A stretch of 64,000 nucleotides of DNA from Balanoglossus misakiensis (Eukaryota; Hemichordata). Positions within the stretch are counted from its first letter, which is position 1, and each line of letters opens with the position of its first letter. The notes below the pieces were generated by a model, which was not told the DNA's origin, did not search any database, and was given only the letters and a program-made list of their open reading frames with translations. The stretch covers positions 2,046,001-2,110,000 of the forward strand of contig CM082588.2 in NCBI GenBank assembly GCA_040954595.2, read 5' to 3'. The translations under genes were made by a program, and so were the position numbers. This document shows, one piece after another, positions 25,565 to 38,720 of the stretch.

Positions 25565-25999
25565 ATACCCACGCCCCATTCAGCCAGGTAACACTGAGAG
25601 AGAGGATAACACTGCGCAGGTTACGACATGCTGTACCAGTGATTCTGTATGCATTGCGTGCCCAGCTCTACATGAACAGTATTCGACTGTAACTTACTGT
25701 GTGTGATCGTATAACTCATTTACATTAGGATTCACGTGCATATCGAGGCTGTTGTCGACTGGCGGGTAATTACCACGCTTACGATCCCAATAGCACGCAA
25801 CTCCAATCCAACATACTGCAGTTGTAGAGCACGCCGCCTGCTACACAGTATCGCCTAACAAATCGACAGAAGCGTATTGATACGTTTTTTCCCAGGCGGT
25901 TTTCATCGATTCGTTAGAGTTTCCCAAGCTTGTGGTTCTGAGCGCACCCGTTCAAACTTTGTCTGGAGTGTTTTGTTGTTGTTTCTGCGGAGTGTGAAG

Positions 26000-26323
26000 A
26001 TGCGTCAATACAGCAGTGTGTACACACCCGTCCACCGGTCAGCCAGCCACGGTCACCAGAGCCGCTTTTGTGGATCTGGCGGGAGTTTCGCACGTGGGAA
26101 ACAGACTGAGTCTGTTGGCTCGATGGCACCCGCCATGCAGCAGAGGCCTTCCCCGGCTTACAGTGAGTGCGTCGACTTGCGCTGCATGGATAAGATCGAC
26201 GAGGAGACGCTGAGAATGTTGATCGTGGAACTGGAACTGAACAAACCGAGAGAACTGCCGGAATTGAGGGTAGTCAACGTGGCTCAGGATTTGATGCTGA
26301 GTGTACAGGGACCTGAGCGTTAA
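26000..26323 (+). CDS. Small CITED-like transcriptional coregulator (CBP/p300 binding)
   Basis: A single open exon from the ATG at 26000 (A at -3) to TAA gives 107 residues. The upstream in-frame extension has no ATG and is probably 5' UTR. The N-terminal 60 residues are Ser/Gln/His-rich and look disordered. Residues 66-89, IDEETLRMLIVELELNKPREL then PEL, match the conserved C-terminal CR2 region of the CITED family, where (I)DEE, a hydrophobic LV.E.GL helix and the LPEL turn bind the TAZ1 domain of CBP/p300. Vertebrate CITED genes also have one coding exon. Differences: the protein is much shorter than vertebrate CITEDs, and the sequence after LPEL lacks the acidic, aromatic tail. Expected role: nuclear adaptor competing for or recruiting CBP/p300. 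It sits alone in a large gene-poor interval, as regulatory genes often do. The family call rests on one short motif. Confidence 0.72.
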   Translation: MRQYSSVYTPVHRSASHGHQSRFCGSGGSFARGKQTESVGSMAPAMQQRPSPAYSECVDLRCMDKIDEETLRMLIVELELNKPRELPELRVVNVAQDLMLSVQGPER

Positions 26324-28940
26324 CGGATCCGGGGGAAATAACACCAGGGATATTGATCTAACCGCCAATGACAACCACTCGTTGTCAGCTGGAGGGATAA
26401 ACTGAGAAAATTGATAACAATCGCTCATCAGCTGGCCAAGATTCCGAAGTCTTGCGTACGCGCTGTGCTGTTTTCCGAAAGCGTTTCTCTTCACGACTGA
26501 CCTGTAACTACAAGCCAAAACAGCGTGTTGAACAGATTTACAAACAACAGACTTGCCACCGATGCCTTAGCTTGCTACAAGTTTCAGACCTATAGACTTA
26601 ACAGAGAGAGATGAAATCGGACAATAAGTTACCAGGGCAACGGTGTCCTCGCACAAGAAATAGACATGGATTTTTTGAATACCATTTCATCGTTAGTATT
26701 ATTTTTACCAGGAACATAATGCATGTACACACAATCGATGTTAGAAGAGAGCTATATACAAACACAAATTCCAAGTATTCAGACCGAAATAGCGTTTATC
26801 TGTCCTAAATTTGGGTCAGCATTACGCTACTGTACAACATAACTTCGGCCATATCACCGGTTTCAACATGAGGTATATTCTGCCATACCCGGAAGGTTCA
26901 GGTTCTTGTTGCTTGTAGCCTTGTCTGTTTACAAATGGGTTTTCTTGAACGTTTCATGAAACAGAAATTATGAGAAAAAGTGTCATTTTAACATGCGTCA
27001 TTCGGGACATGAATAGCACATGAATAGGCACGAAAAAGCGTCGCCGATCCCTTGATAGTGATGGTACCAGCTATTGTTACATGCTGTATTTTGGGTCCAA
27101 TCTTGTCAATGATCGGCGTGCTAGGGGGCTCGTCAAGTATTTAATAACGCCGAACCCGTGAACAGGTGAATTTATTCAGACTGGATCGGGGAAGCGAAGC
27201 CCTCTAACTTCTCATTGTTTAATTTATAGCAGATCCCCAGTTTTTGGAGTGATGGGGTGGTCGTTTTCCATGTTATAAACTTCAAGTGTTGATTTCGTGT
27301 TATGTTGTGTTCTTTTTGAGTTTCTTCGAGGACAATCGGCAAGCAGTAAATATTGATCAAGCCTTGGTTTAGTGCTTTTACAGTCGTTTCTGTGGCACTT
27401 TACAGGCCACGCCTTATGGAGCCCGCCATCTGTATATGGGGGCAGCTGTCACGGAAACCGACCGCGCACCGATCTGTATTTTTGTCCGTTTGTATTAATA
27501 TAATTATCATTGTTAAACGCTCAACGAGAGTCTTTCACTTGTAAATATAAAAGAAAAACTTATTTTTGAATAATGTGCAATAGCGTTATATCACATATGC
27601 CGTATGCCTGATCTACACTTTCTTTTTCAATTAAACGTTAACAGAAGTTTAAATCTTATTTGTCAAAGGGAGATAAAACAGGGTGAATTGGCCTGCTTTT
27701 AGTTGAGCTACCATTCGCCCTTTTTCATGGATACGGTTCAGTTTACATTAACCCACTGTGATTGTCGATGACTCAGATATCTAAAATAAAACTTTTTTTA
27801 GAAATATTTTAATGTCCCTTTGCTTTGATCTATCTCGTTGTGTGTGGAAGTTGACATCGCTTTTATCACATGTAAAGTTGCTATGCATGACTCATTCACA
27901 AGCTGACAATTTGACCCCTGTGCTTCCATATCAAGGTATAGAAATGAACGTCGCGTACATGCCAGTGACGTGTTTGTTGATTGAGCTGGTCACGGCTAGC
28001 GCGCAAGAATGTGTCTAGTCTGCCCTACCTTGCTTGTTGTCGGTTTGTCACGACTTGTTTTGACAAGCAGGGTCATTGTGTGTCAACACAAAGCAATTCG
28101 TAATTGTTCAAATGAATAATGTAGCCCCATCCCTTAATGTGGAAGGCGATGCGAAAAAATCGCGAAGTTCAACGTCATTGTTGAGTCAAAATAGTGGTCC
28201 TTCGTCAGGTAGTAACTAATCCGGGTTTTGCTATTGACAAAACACAATGGGAAATGGTCGTGAATGACACGACAATACGTTCGTGACTAACGGCAACGCC
28301 GTATGGCCACCATTGAATTGTCAAAGCGGCACACACTCGCCCCTTGTTCAAACTCACACGGGAAATCCTCCATCTTTCAGACCGATACGTGCTTTAACCA
28401 GCATATAAAACAAAATTAATATCGATCGACAAATTTAGAGCGCCGAGCTTAGTAACTTTCAAATGCGGTAACTATCCCCGTAGAAATGTTCGTGTTGCTA
28501 CGAGAGGAAAATTTTATTGCATTTTTACAGCGTCGTTGAATACTCTTTCTGACATGCTTTGCCAAATGCATCCATTTTGATATACGGACGGCCATTATTG
28601 GAGCGATTGTTAAAAAGCGCCATCAATCAACTACGTACCTGCTCAAACAGATACTTTATTATTATACCTCAAGTCACTCCAGTGTTTGCCACCTTAACTA
28701 TATACAGATAACCGAAGGTCTTTGTAAACAAAGTAGAGAGAGAGAGAGAAGATAGAGCGTCTCTTCGTATATCTATTGAAATGAGATTTGACAAGAGGTA
28801 ACGAGGAAGTTGAACAATATTAACTTTGATCAGCACAAATCTTCGTCTTTTTGTTCTCCATCAAGATTTGTTTTGTCTTCCGGCTACTCTTAGCGACTCA
28901 AGTTCTCCATTATTTCCCCGCCATCTGTCTGTGTCATTCA

Positions 28941-28963
28941 TTCTGTATGTATGTATGTATGTA

Positions 28964-28997
<34 letters not shown>

Positions 28998-29001
28998 CTT
29001 C

Positions 29002-29036
<35 letters not shown>

Positions 29037-29040
29037 GTCG
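28941..29040 (+). repeat. (TATG)n(TCTG)n(TCTA)n microsatellite
   Basis: Five TATG units pass into about twenty TCTG units with a short interruption, then TCTA units. The two overlapping open frames across it, rich in Val-Cys-Leu-Ser, are by-products of the repeat. Confidence 0.9.
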
Positions 29041-32000
29041 GTGCCTCCTTTATGACCCAATAACACTCACTTCAAAGTTTTGAAGCAAATAAATTAAGAG
29101 CGAACAGCAGCATGAATGTGCATGTCTTCCTTGATATTTTATTTTGTCCAACTTGAGACACACAATGGTTGAAGACGGGTTGTCAAGAGCAGTTGCTCCA
29201 TCTGTATCTCCACAAGTACCCCTCCGGTAAAATAGTTTGACCCACTTAGCCGCTCCCATAGACAGCCGGTGAACTTTACCTCCGGCTGTAAACGTAAATC
29301 GATCCATTCAATGAATACAAGCCAACTTGACAGGCCGATCAGATTGCGTCAATCTACGTCTGATGACAGCACTCTGGTCGCCCGGATTAAAACTAAAACA
29401 AAGCAAGGTTTGACGCACGCACGCACTCAAAATGCTTCCCCTATACGGATACTGTTCTGTGCAAGCGGATTGGCACATAATGATGGCGGTCTTGATGAGG
29501 TCCTCCCGCGATGAAATAAGAAGCCAGTCTCTGCAAGGAAATTCCATGTACGTAAAATGTCACCCAGGTTATGGATCATTGCACGGCTACTACGTGACTG
29601 TTTTGAAGATTATCTTTGCTAATGGCCTGTGCTACTATTGCAGGGCATACATAGCTTGCAGGTTTCTGTGGTCTAAACCATGGACTGTGGTACGTCCACA
29701 TGTCTAACACTATACACCAAGGCCAGAACATCGCGACAGATCCCATACCAGACTGTGATCAGATTACCTGTCATTTCGCACACGCACTCAGCATCAGCGT
29801 GCAACGGCAACGTTAGTGCCAATACCAATTGTTGTCACGCTGTTATAGATGAGTCATCATCATTATTTTATTTGAGCTGTCAATGTCATAAGCACCTGCC
29901 AGTGCGTGATTCAAGCCAGTAAGTTTTCCCCTTCAACGGAAGAAAACAAATATTTGTTAATAACCACAGAATCACTCAATCCATGATCATAAGTGATTCA
30001 AAACAGTCTTATACGACAGTTTCTATGAACATTTTGTGTGTTTAACAAGAAAACGCAAAACACAGACAGAGAACGCTATGTGAGCGCAATTTATAAGTTA
30101 AAATAACTCAACGGTGTTTGTGCTGTTTGTATAATCTAGAAAGGCATCTTCAGTGCCCTTTGGAATTCCACAGTTATATTCACTGATGCACAACAAGCTC
30201 TCTGAGATATCTGCCTGTGTGGAATGCAAGACCTACTTTTTTACTACCCTTCGCATATTTGGAGATTGAAGTTAATAACAACTAGATTGCCCTCACTAAT
30301 CAATGATTCTTGAACAGGAAACTGCCTCCATCACTGATAACAAGCGCCTGACAATCTAGAAAAAATGCTGTTCACAAGAACGGAAACTTGACTCTGCTAT
30401 TGCGCGAATGGGTGTAAATGTATTGGATATAATGATGTCACCAGCTGTAGACGTTCATTGACCTCCTCCTATAGTTGTAGAGTAATCGATATTCCGGATC
30501 CGACAAGGCGGACAATACTAATAAAGCTATGACGTCTCCAAAATAAAATTGCGTGCTTGCTTTAATTTACTTAAACTGAAAACTTTGTTTTTCGAGAATC
30601 GAAATAGTCCCAGGAAAAAAATTACTCATCCAACCTCTTTGTTTTATTGTTTGTTTGTTTGTTTTTATAGCTGATTCATCTTCAAGTGTTTTCTTTCACC
30701 CGAATAAATACGCATCATTTTGAACGTGTGCGGGCCTTTGCTGCACAACTGGTTCATGTACGTTGTATTTGCGTATATGTACACAGAAGGCACAGCTCGA
30801 GGGATATACAAGGTGATGATGAGTGTGTGGGCGAGAAATGCAAATAAATAAAGCGAACCACCTACACATTTTTTTTGTCAATGGTTATTTCTCCGTGGTC
30901 AGTTAAGGCTATATTTGTCTTGTAAATATAATACGCTCATCTTTCTTCGTAAACAGGACGTTCCAAATGACTGTAATTTCTGAGCATATACTTGTGTATT
31001 CAGTCGAGCAAAGTCGGGGTCACCAACCCCGCCTTTTCACTGAAATTCCCAACAGAGAACTTGGAAATTGTTTGGTGTCATAGCTGTCGAATACAAATAG
31101 AGACCGATTTTATCTGATTGGGTATAAATCTTTTACCAAAAAAATGGATGCTGCGACACACTGATGCAAATGAGTTGATCTGCAAAGCAATATTAGTCTA
31201 GTGTCACGATCAAAATTAGAAAATTGTCTGAACAAAAGCGCCCACGAAAGTCCCAGGGTTCAGGGATATTCCCCATAAACATGTTTTGTCGTGTACATGT
31301 ACATATAATGTTTTCTTGGAAAGCGACAGGATTATTGAAAGTAAAGAGATGACGAGGTCACTGACTGCGCCGGCGCGTCAACAGGAAATGCAAGCTGCTT
31401 TCGTGTCTTCGCTGTCATGATGTTAGAATATCAAATAGCAATCAGGATTTTCCAAGAAGCCGAGAAAGTCCATTGTTGGCTCATATTCTGACACAGCAGT
31501 GCAGACAATCCGCCTCAAATTGAGAACAATTACGGAGCAGCGGATGTATCAAACAAACAGGTGGTTTCGACTTTACATTATCATAAAACTGCTGACTAGT
31601 TCTTACAATCGATGCTCGGTACCTCGTGATTACGATGTAGGTTGAATTACCATAACTCCCCAGCAATTTGGGGCAGAAAATTATATGAACACTAAACGAG
31701 AAATGTCTGTTATTGATTAGTTGACAGGTATACACGTAACATCTTATCAATACAGTCGGTGCGTAATCATGCTTCGTGACTGAATAGGGACCAACGGAAG
31801 CTTGCTCGACCCCGAATGTCTATAAGCAGTACACCAACTAGGCGCCGTTTCGTACCAGACTCGGCCACAGAAATCCCACATGGTATCAAATCCTTAGGAA
31901 GGCACTATCACGATTTTCGATCTGTAATGGACGTACCGTTTTTTTACAGGCGCCATAAATAGTGCCGTCTCGTTGTAATAGCCTCAGTGAAAATCGTCGG

Positions 32001-32989
32001 TTTTATGTAATAAATAAACGATTGGCATGCATACAATATATGTTAGTATCGTATGTGAATCGGGCGTATACTTCAGATAGGAATCTACTTATGAGGGTCA
32101 AATTGACATTCGTTGTAATGATATATTAAACCATAATGTTCGAAAAGGTGGTCATTGGGAAAGAGGGTATCAATTTTCGATTTCGATCGTAGTTTTGATG
32201 AGACAGTAGTATTACAGGTGTTCTACTCCTCGAAAATCAAAATCTAAGACTTAGTTGTTTTTTTTGAAATGGCAGCCTGACGGAAACTGGAAATTGGGTA
32301 CCTATTGGGAAGAGCTTACTTCCCTATACACGAGGAACGAATGAGATAATACCTGTGCCCTCTTTACATAAAACACAGTCAGTCTATCAGTGACGTCAGA
32401 AATGACGACATGACGGTAACGCCCTATAACAAGGGAAACTAATGTCTTTTGGAAATGTCACTTACACTCCAGTGTCTACACTGTGGTGGGCTGTTCATTA
32501 AGGCGATCCTTCCAGGAAGGGCGATAACTGCGCAAATGGCTAAATTTAGAAGGGATTGACGTCACTCGATTTAAGCGAGCGTTCTGGTCTATTTCTTGGC
32601 AACCTAACTGAGTCGGGGCGGAGGAGACGTGAATAATTCTGGTCGACACAGCGGCGGCGCTCTACTGAGATTTCAACGAACGGTATTGTGGGATGTAGTT
32701 AATTTTCCGCCTTGAGCGAAAGAAATTTGTGTCTTCGAAAGTTATTTCGGTCATTGGAAGTGAGAGTTTTATCTGTATAAATTTAAGTTGTGTCCACCAA
32801 AATTAGAACTGTACCCGAAAAATTTTTAATTCAGTGTCCTTAAAACAGTTTCCGTCCGAATAGGCCTAGGTCAGAGTGATCTGTGTGATTTCGACATTAG
32901 TAATTATTCCTTTTTTTATTAAATCATAATTTGTTTCCAGTTCCACTATTAATTATTTCATTGATTACTATAAGGACCCACTATATCAA

Positions 32990-33009
32990 ATATTCCGCTC
33001 GCGGAATAT
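32990..33009. repeat. Perfect short inverted repeat
   Basis: Nine-base arms ATATTCCGC and GCGGAATAT are separated by TC. The CG-rich core stands out in AT-rich surroundings. It could be a protein-binding palindrome or the remnant of a small element. Confidence 0.6.
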
Positions 33010-34540
33010 AAAATTATCATCTAACCCTAACGTCAGATTAAAGAAATTAAATTTTGCGACACGCGATTGAAGCCATGAATAGGCAACTGATTTAACAAAA
33101 CGTGATGAATTGAAGACGAATGCATGCACTACAAATATAGCAGTGCTCGGTGAAATATTCACGCTGAAATTTCCGGCTCTTTAGAAACCGTTGCCGGGAC
33201 AACAGCGCGCGAGTGACGGGGCACGCTAATTTGAAGGAACTGCGCTCACGACTGAGCCACACTGGGGTCCGGCAATTAACTGGCAGTGGAGAACTCATTG
33301 ATATAGTAACTAGCGAGGCCGTACAAATACAGAAGGCAGGCAAAAAAGTCATCTATTTCATGTACGAAAACTGAATTCGAGGCATTTAACAGGAAATCAC
33401 CTTCGTCGTGTTTTTCATCTTTGCCAAAGCGTCAGACGATATTTGAATGAAGCCTGCCACGGGTGCCTGGGGAGTTTTATATTTTCTGGTGTAATTATAC
33501 GATAAGCATGGACGTCTCTGTTACTTTCATGGGATAAGATATTGCATTATTTTAGTTATTGATAAAAACAGCAACAGTGGAGGACGATATGGCAGACGGA
33601 CTTCGATTCCGTGTTCTAAACGACTGCATGTCACGTACATTATAGAGTTAAGAACTGACCAATCCGGTTGCACCGACTTTGATGGTGTCAGCCAATTACA
33701 TGTGGAGTTGGAACGACAGAGAAGCGTGCAGAGGGGAGAAACATGAGATATCGCAGCAGTCAAAAAGTCAGTCTGGTGAGAAATACGCTGCACCGCTAAG
33801 CGAGATTAACGTTTTCATAAAAGAGTATGGGTTTTACAACAGCAACAAAAACACGACGTCTGGTTGATTATTTTTGAACGATGACTGGCTATAGTCACAA
33901 TGGAAAATTTACATCGCACACATGCAGGTAGCAACGTATGGGTGGCCATCGTCACGCGCTCAGATCTATTTATGTGTATCTTAAACAGTGCCTGCAAATA
34001 CTACGAAATAAGTTTTTTATGTGTGTGTCGTCACGGTCGTAGGTTACTACAGTGGTATGGGCATGCTAACACTCAGCTCGTGTTGTTCAGGAAGACTGAG
34101 CAACCACGACCCTCATTCCATAAAGAAAATGCCAGGCATAAACACACTTAATAAGCCAGTCACACACGCAATGGTCTAATGTTAATCACCTGCGTATGGA
34201 TTAATGTTTAATAAACCAAGTAATTAACTCCGATCGCGTGTCATTCCCGACATCGATCTGCATGTTTTTAGAATCGACCGAAATAATAAATTAATACCAG
34301 TTATTCTCATTTTTAGAAATTAAACTTGCAAATTTGCACTATAATTAGTATCCGTCCCGATTAACCAAGCCACACAAATTCATTGTCGCTTTGTGCTCTT
34401 TAAGTATAGGGCACTTATTGAGAAAGTCGGCAGAACCGTGACTTTGTGAATGTCTTCATGAAAATTTTCCCGAATTCAACCAAGGTGGTTGCACAGGTAC
34501 ACTGTTATCACTCGTCGCCTGCCAAGATAAAAATTTGATG

Positions 34541-34591
34541 ATTGATCGATCGATTGATTGATTGACTGACTGGCTGACTGACTGACTGACT
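34541..34591 (+). repeat. (GATT)n(GACT)n imperfect microsatellite
   Basis: GATC/GATT units change into GACT/GGCT units over about 50 bases in non-coding DNA. Confidence 0.75.
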
Positions 34592-36019
34592 TTAAATTGA
34601 AAGATACGTGTCATCCGACCCAGGATAATTGCTGGGCTGTGTTAGGCGCTCACCAGTCGAACTAAGAAATGTGGCACAATGCAGAGACTATAAATGGAAT
34701 CCCATCGAGTCGTGTTCAGGAATGAGGGTACTGCCATTCAGGGTTGCCCCGTTTTAGAATGGCATGTTGTCGCGCCGTGGAAAATTAACACCTCGAGGTG
34801 ATAGAGGAAAAGGGGTGGGGGGGGGGGGGATGCAGCCTGAGCAACGGCCACTCGAATGTTGAATATATTCTTTTGAGAAATATCGATCAAACACTTAGTT
34901 CTGACGCGGTCACGAGCTGGGGTGTCTGGCATAATGCTCAAATAATCCGTACAATTTTAATTTTGGCATTTTGAACAAGATTGTCAAATAATAAAGGTCG
35001 CTGCCTATATTGTATACGCGCATGGCAAATACGGTAGCAGCTGTGCGCGAGCGACTGAAATTAGACCGTGTACACTCTCTCTCTTCAGGAACATATATTG
35101 AGTGACAGAAACGCTGGACTATATTCAGCAGACGAGTAGCGTTTTAGAAAATGTCAAACCCTGAACAACAGAGTCAAAAGACTCAAGTTGAAATTCAATG
35201 AAAACGCATAAACTTAGGACGCAAAGCACTGTAGACTTTAATCCAACTTTTTTTTCTACGTATCGTAAGCTGGACGGTACGGTCCTCTTGCGTTTACAGC
35301 ATATTGTTACACAGTACATGTACATCCAGGTGCCGATATCGCTAAAAGGAGAATGGAACGTGTGGTGTTAAAAATTACATTTACGAGGCCAACACCTGGT
35401 CAGGAGTGTTTTCGAAAACAGTACATGTCACAATACGAACGGTCTGTGTTGGCCTGCTTGTAGCAAAGGCATATGCACAGTTCACATCAAGAGAATAAAC
35501 ATAGTTATCTTTTTATGGTGATCTCTTGTTCTTCTCATATTGTGTAGCCTACCCTCATATTTGTTCTGTCGTGAAAATAGAACCAGCTCGCTCGGCAAGG
35601 TGAATTTTCACGAACGCCCTCTACAGTACAAGATTGGTCAGCTCATGTGATTGGCCACGAATTCGTCTCTATTATTAAGATTCCCTATTTCCAGTGATAA
35701 CATTCGAATCAACCGCGGTCAAAGGCAAATGCAACACCCGACATTAACATACACGAAGCAACAATCAAACGTATCATGGCCGTCATGCACACCCGTTCCG
35801 TACTGTTTCCTTGACAACGGCCACTCTGTAAAGGGAGAGAGGTTCCATGATTGCCACGAATCACGTCGATGGAAAAAAACAATAGAAACGATATTTTTTG
35901 TAATTGAATCAAACTAAGATATTAATAGATAATAGACGTGTGACAACGTTGTCCTAAAATTATGCACGCGAGGAAGAAACCTGATTGCATTGAAAACATT
36001 CCTCCTCCTACACAGGCAT

Positions 36020-36035
36020 TGTTACCATGGTAACA
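36020..36035. promoter_or_regulatory. RFX X-box-like perfect palindrome
   Basis: TGTTACCATGGTAACA is a perfect 16-base palindrome that fits the RFX X-box consensus (RYYNYYATRRNRAC). RFX factors control ciliary and other genes. No gene start was recognised beside it, so function is only suggested. Confidence 0.4.
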
Positions 36036-36467
36036 CAGAGAACAAGACACCTGAGGGAGTTGGTATTTCGAAGATAATGCGACTTCGTCCAGGGATTATT
36101 CGAAGAGATGTGATACCGAGATATGACTGTCTGAAGTGTCAACGTACGTGCAAAGATGCGAGTTGTGTGACAGAGTTACTTGATACGTTTATCGGAAAGA
36201 GCTGTCAATGTATGTTGTCATCGTGCGAGTGGATATTTGCGCGGTGACACCTCGGGCGGAGTATAGAGATAGACAGCCGATAATGCCATCCGTTCGAACA
36301 TATCATAGCCTTGGTGTTTGTTGCAGCGCGGATATTTGACATTGTTTAGTGAAGTCAAGTGAATGCATTGCTGATTACCCCCAGGATACGGAGAAACCAC
36401 ATCACGTATTAGAACGACAAACAACATTCATGTACGTGTATAAAGTCGCGTAAACTACTGACTTCTT

Positions 36468-36955
36468 GAAAGAAACTAAATTTCAAGCTGAGCATGGTTT
36501 GGGCACATGGCAATCTATACTTGCAGTACATTAAGTCGTTGGGGGCGCTATACTCAAAACTTTAAATACGACTGCATACTTGAACCATATGTAAGGGGTA
36601 CCCTGCAATGTTTGAATAGAGCTCCAATGATGCTTATGATACTTCCTTAAACGGACAGTACTCATCCTAGTCCATTGTTATTAGTTAAGACAAAATACAA
36701 AATGGCTGCCCTGTAAATCTACTTGTATTACTAATGGCTGGAGTTAGAAAACTCTCTGGATGCTCTCAATAATTAATTTCTGTACTCAAATAAATTCTGC
36801 CCTTCATCTTTTTTCTTAAGTAATTTAATCATTCATTTTTATTTGTCAAATGACTGATTCTGCACTTGTAGAGAAACTAAATTTCAAGCACGATTTGGCA
36901 CAGGTAATCTACACACTTTAAAATACATCACAGGTCGTTGGGGGCGCTATACCAA
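36468..36955 (+). repeat. Two diverged copies of a dispersed ~85-bp repeat
   Basis: Stretches at about 36468-36553 and 36870-36955 share GAAACTAAATTTCAAGC at the start and GTCGTTGGGGGCGCTATAC at the end, about 400 bases apart and clearly diverged between. This looks like two old copies of a dispersed repeat family. Confidence 0.6.
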
Positions 36956-38465
36956 AGAGTAAAGCAGACATTTGTGTCAAAACAATTTTGAGGTATTCAA
37001 AATTGTGCACTGTAATGACCTCATCTTGTATTCTCAATTTTAAGAGAGAATAATCTTTGCCTTGAGCAAAATATGTGTAAAAGTATAAGATTTTCATTTT
37101 GGGTGTGCGTACTACCGCAAAAGAGCAGTTTGGAAGCATGGGTACTATTTATACAGGGAAGAAATGGAAAACAACACAGCATATTCTCAATAAATCATTA
37201 ATTTTTTATTCATGGTAAAATGCCCCATTATCAGCACCTAAGACCGCCCAGGAAAAACCAGGAAATATAACCCTGGAAACCTGAATCCGACACAATGTCA
37301 GACGTGCCTAGGGGAGGATGTCGGGTGTCATCCAAGATAAACATTAATGGAACAAAGCCGCTAACTTGTAGCACAACAAATAAAATCACCAGATGAATTG
37401 GAGGTAACTAGCGGAAACTTATGTCTTACCGACTTTGTCCCCCCTCCCCCTAAAGTATTACTTCCATACAGTGATATACTAGTATACATAAATTTTAAAC
37501 CCTGTGTCATCTGGTAAAACACACATAAAAACTTAAACCATTGTGCTGGGTTTATGGGGATGTGACTTCAATGACGTAAAGGGGGTGAACGTGGATTGGA
37601 TGTTGAGTGATAACAACTTTGTAAATTGAAACTTTGAAAACTATAACAATTAGCATGGATAGAGGAAAAGGTTTAGCTTTAAATGAACATGTAATATATG
37701 AAATGTAAATAAAATTATCGTGATAAATTCAATATACATGGGATAATATGTCACAAAGGATTGATGTGTGTGTGTGTGCTCTCAGAGGTTGTGTTAGCCT
37801 CAAACTAACATCTTACATCTATGACTTAGGAAAGCTTGCTCCTACGAGTAGTATAGCTCTCTTTTCTAAGTCACAGGACCAATCGGCAACTGAATAAGAC
37901 ATAATTGGTGCAATGTGTCTCGGTTTTATTGAGACATCCACAGCTTACAATAGCTGCGCCCCCTAGCGGTCCAGTGACAGTATATTATATTCAATGTCTT
38001 GAATTTCATTTTGATTTCCACAGCAATTTATTTGCAGAAGCAAATGCCAATTGATCAATTAAAATAGCATTAGGGCAAAGACATTGTCACGGAACCATGA
38101 GCAGAATTCATTGCAAAATTTTAGTTTTAATTTTTACAAGTTTTGGGGTTGCTTTGTCAGCAGCAGTTTAGACAACCTTTCTGTTGTCGCTTAAACAAAC
38201 AGAAGTATCCAAATTGAAAACATTTTTAAAATTTAGTGATTTCCAATACTGCTCCCAGCTTTCGAAGAGAAAAGGGGATAGAGAGAGGAAAGAGGATAAT
38301 TGATTGTATCATTGATACAATCAATTATATGCAAGAGTGAAGATGCAATGTATGCATGCCATTCCAGAAAGCTAGAAAATGGAAATAGTATGCATTCATA
38401 AGCAATAGAGAGAGAGATACATGTATTGAAGCTAAATCAACTCACACCTATCAGGTCTTGAGAGA
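36956..38465. other. Non-coding AT-rich stretch before the repeat arrays
   Basis: No coding exon is supported. It contains a short GT run near 37767 and the perfect hairpin at 38296-38328; nothing else stands out. Confidence 0.4.
38296..38328. repeat. Perfect 15-bp inverted repeat (hairpin)
   Basis: Arms ATAATTGATTGTATC and GATACAATCAATTAT are perfectly complementary around a three-base ATT loop. Possible origins are a cruciform-type palindrome or the fused ends of a miniature transposon. It lies just before the tandem-repeat district. Confidence 0.75.
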
Positions 38466-38720
38466 GCAAGTCTAATCCAATTTTGGTTAATTTCAGTAAA
38501 TTACATTAAGTTTAAACATGGTCGTCCAACTTTGTAATTGTATACATTTTGTCTTAAACAATTCAATCCAATTTTGATCAATTTGAATAAATTACATTAA
38601 GTTTAAACATGGTTGTCCAACTTTGTATATAAAACAATTCAATCCAATTTTGATCAATTTCAATAAATTACATTAAGTTTAAACATGGTTGTCCAACTTT
38701 TAATTGAATACATTTTGACT
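38466..38720 (+). repeat. Three imperfect tandem copies of a ~75-95-bp AT-rich unit
   Basis: The phrase TCCAATTTTGATCAATTT, followed by AAATTACATTAAGTTTAAAC and TGTCCAACTTT, occurs three times with unequal spacing. Copies two and three are nearly identical, while the first differs at several bases. Confidence 0.8.

Larger units (their letters stand above)
14926..25999. other. 11-kb non-coding stretch upstream of the CITED-like gene
   Basis: No exon could be supported on either strand; the open frames present are short and unlike any family I know. Contents: scattered homopolymer runs (G runs near 20111 and 22629), a CA/CG-rich tract near 17047-17090, a CRE site TGACGTCA near 15166, and the paired CRE with two CACGTG boxes at 18212-18389. 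Its position before a small developmental-type regulator gene suggests distant regulatory DNA, but this is inference. Confidence 0.45.
26324..36470. other. Gene-poor stretch downstream of the CITED-like gene
   Basis: No coding exon is supported. An AATAAA at 27785-27790 is a distant candidate end for the CITED-like transcript. Other contents: the microsatellite at 28941-29040, a GATT/GACT tract at about 34541-34591, a G run at 34817-34829, the inverted repeat at 32990-33009, a CRE at about 32391 and an RFX-type palindrome at 36020-36035. The many short open frames across it look random. Confidence 0.45.

Noticed and set aside
35990-36247. Small cysteine-containing plus-strand frame
   Set aside because: No signal peptide and no early ATG; cysteine spacing matches no family I know.
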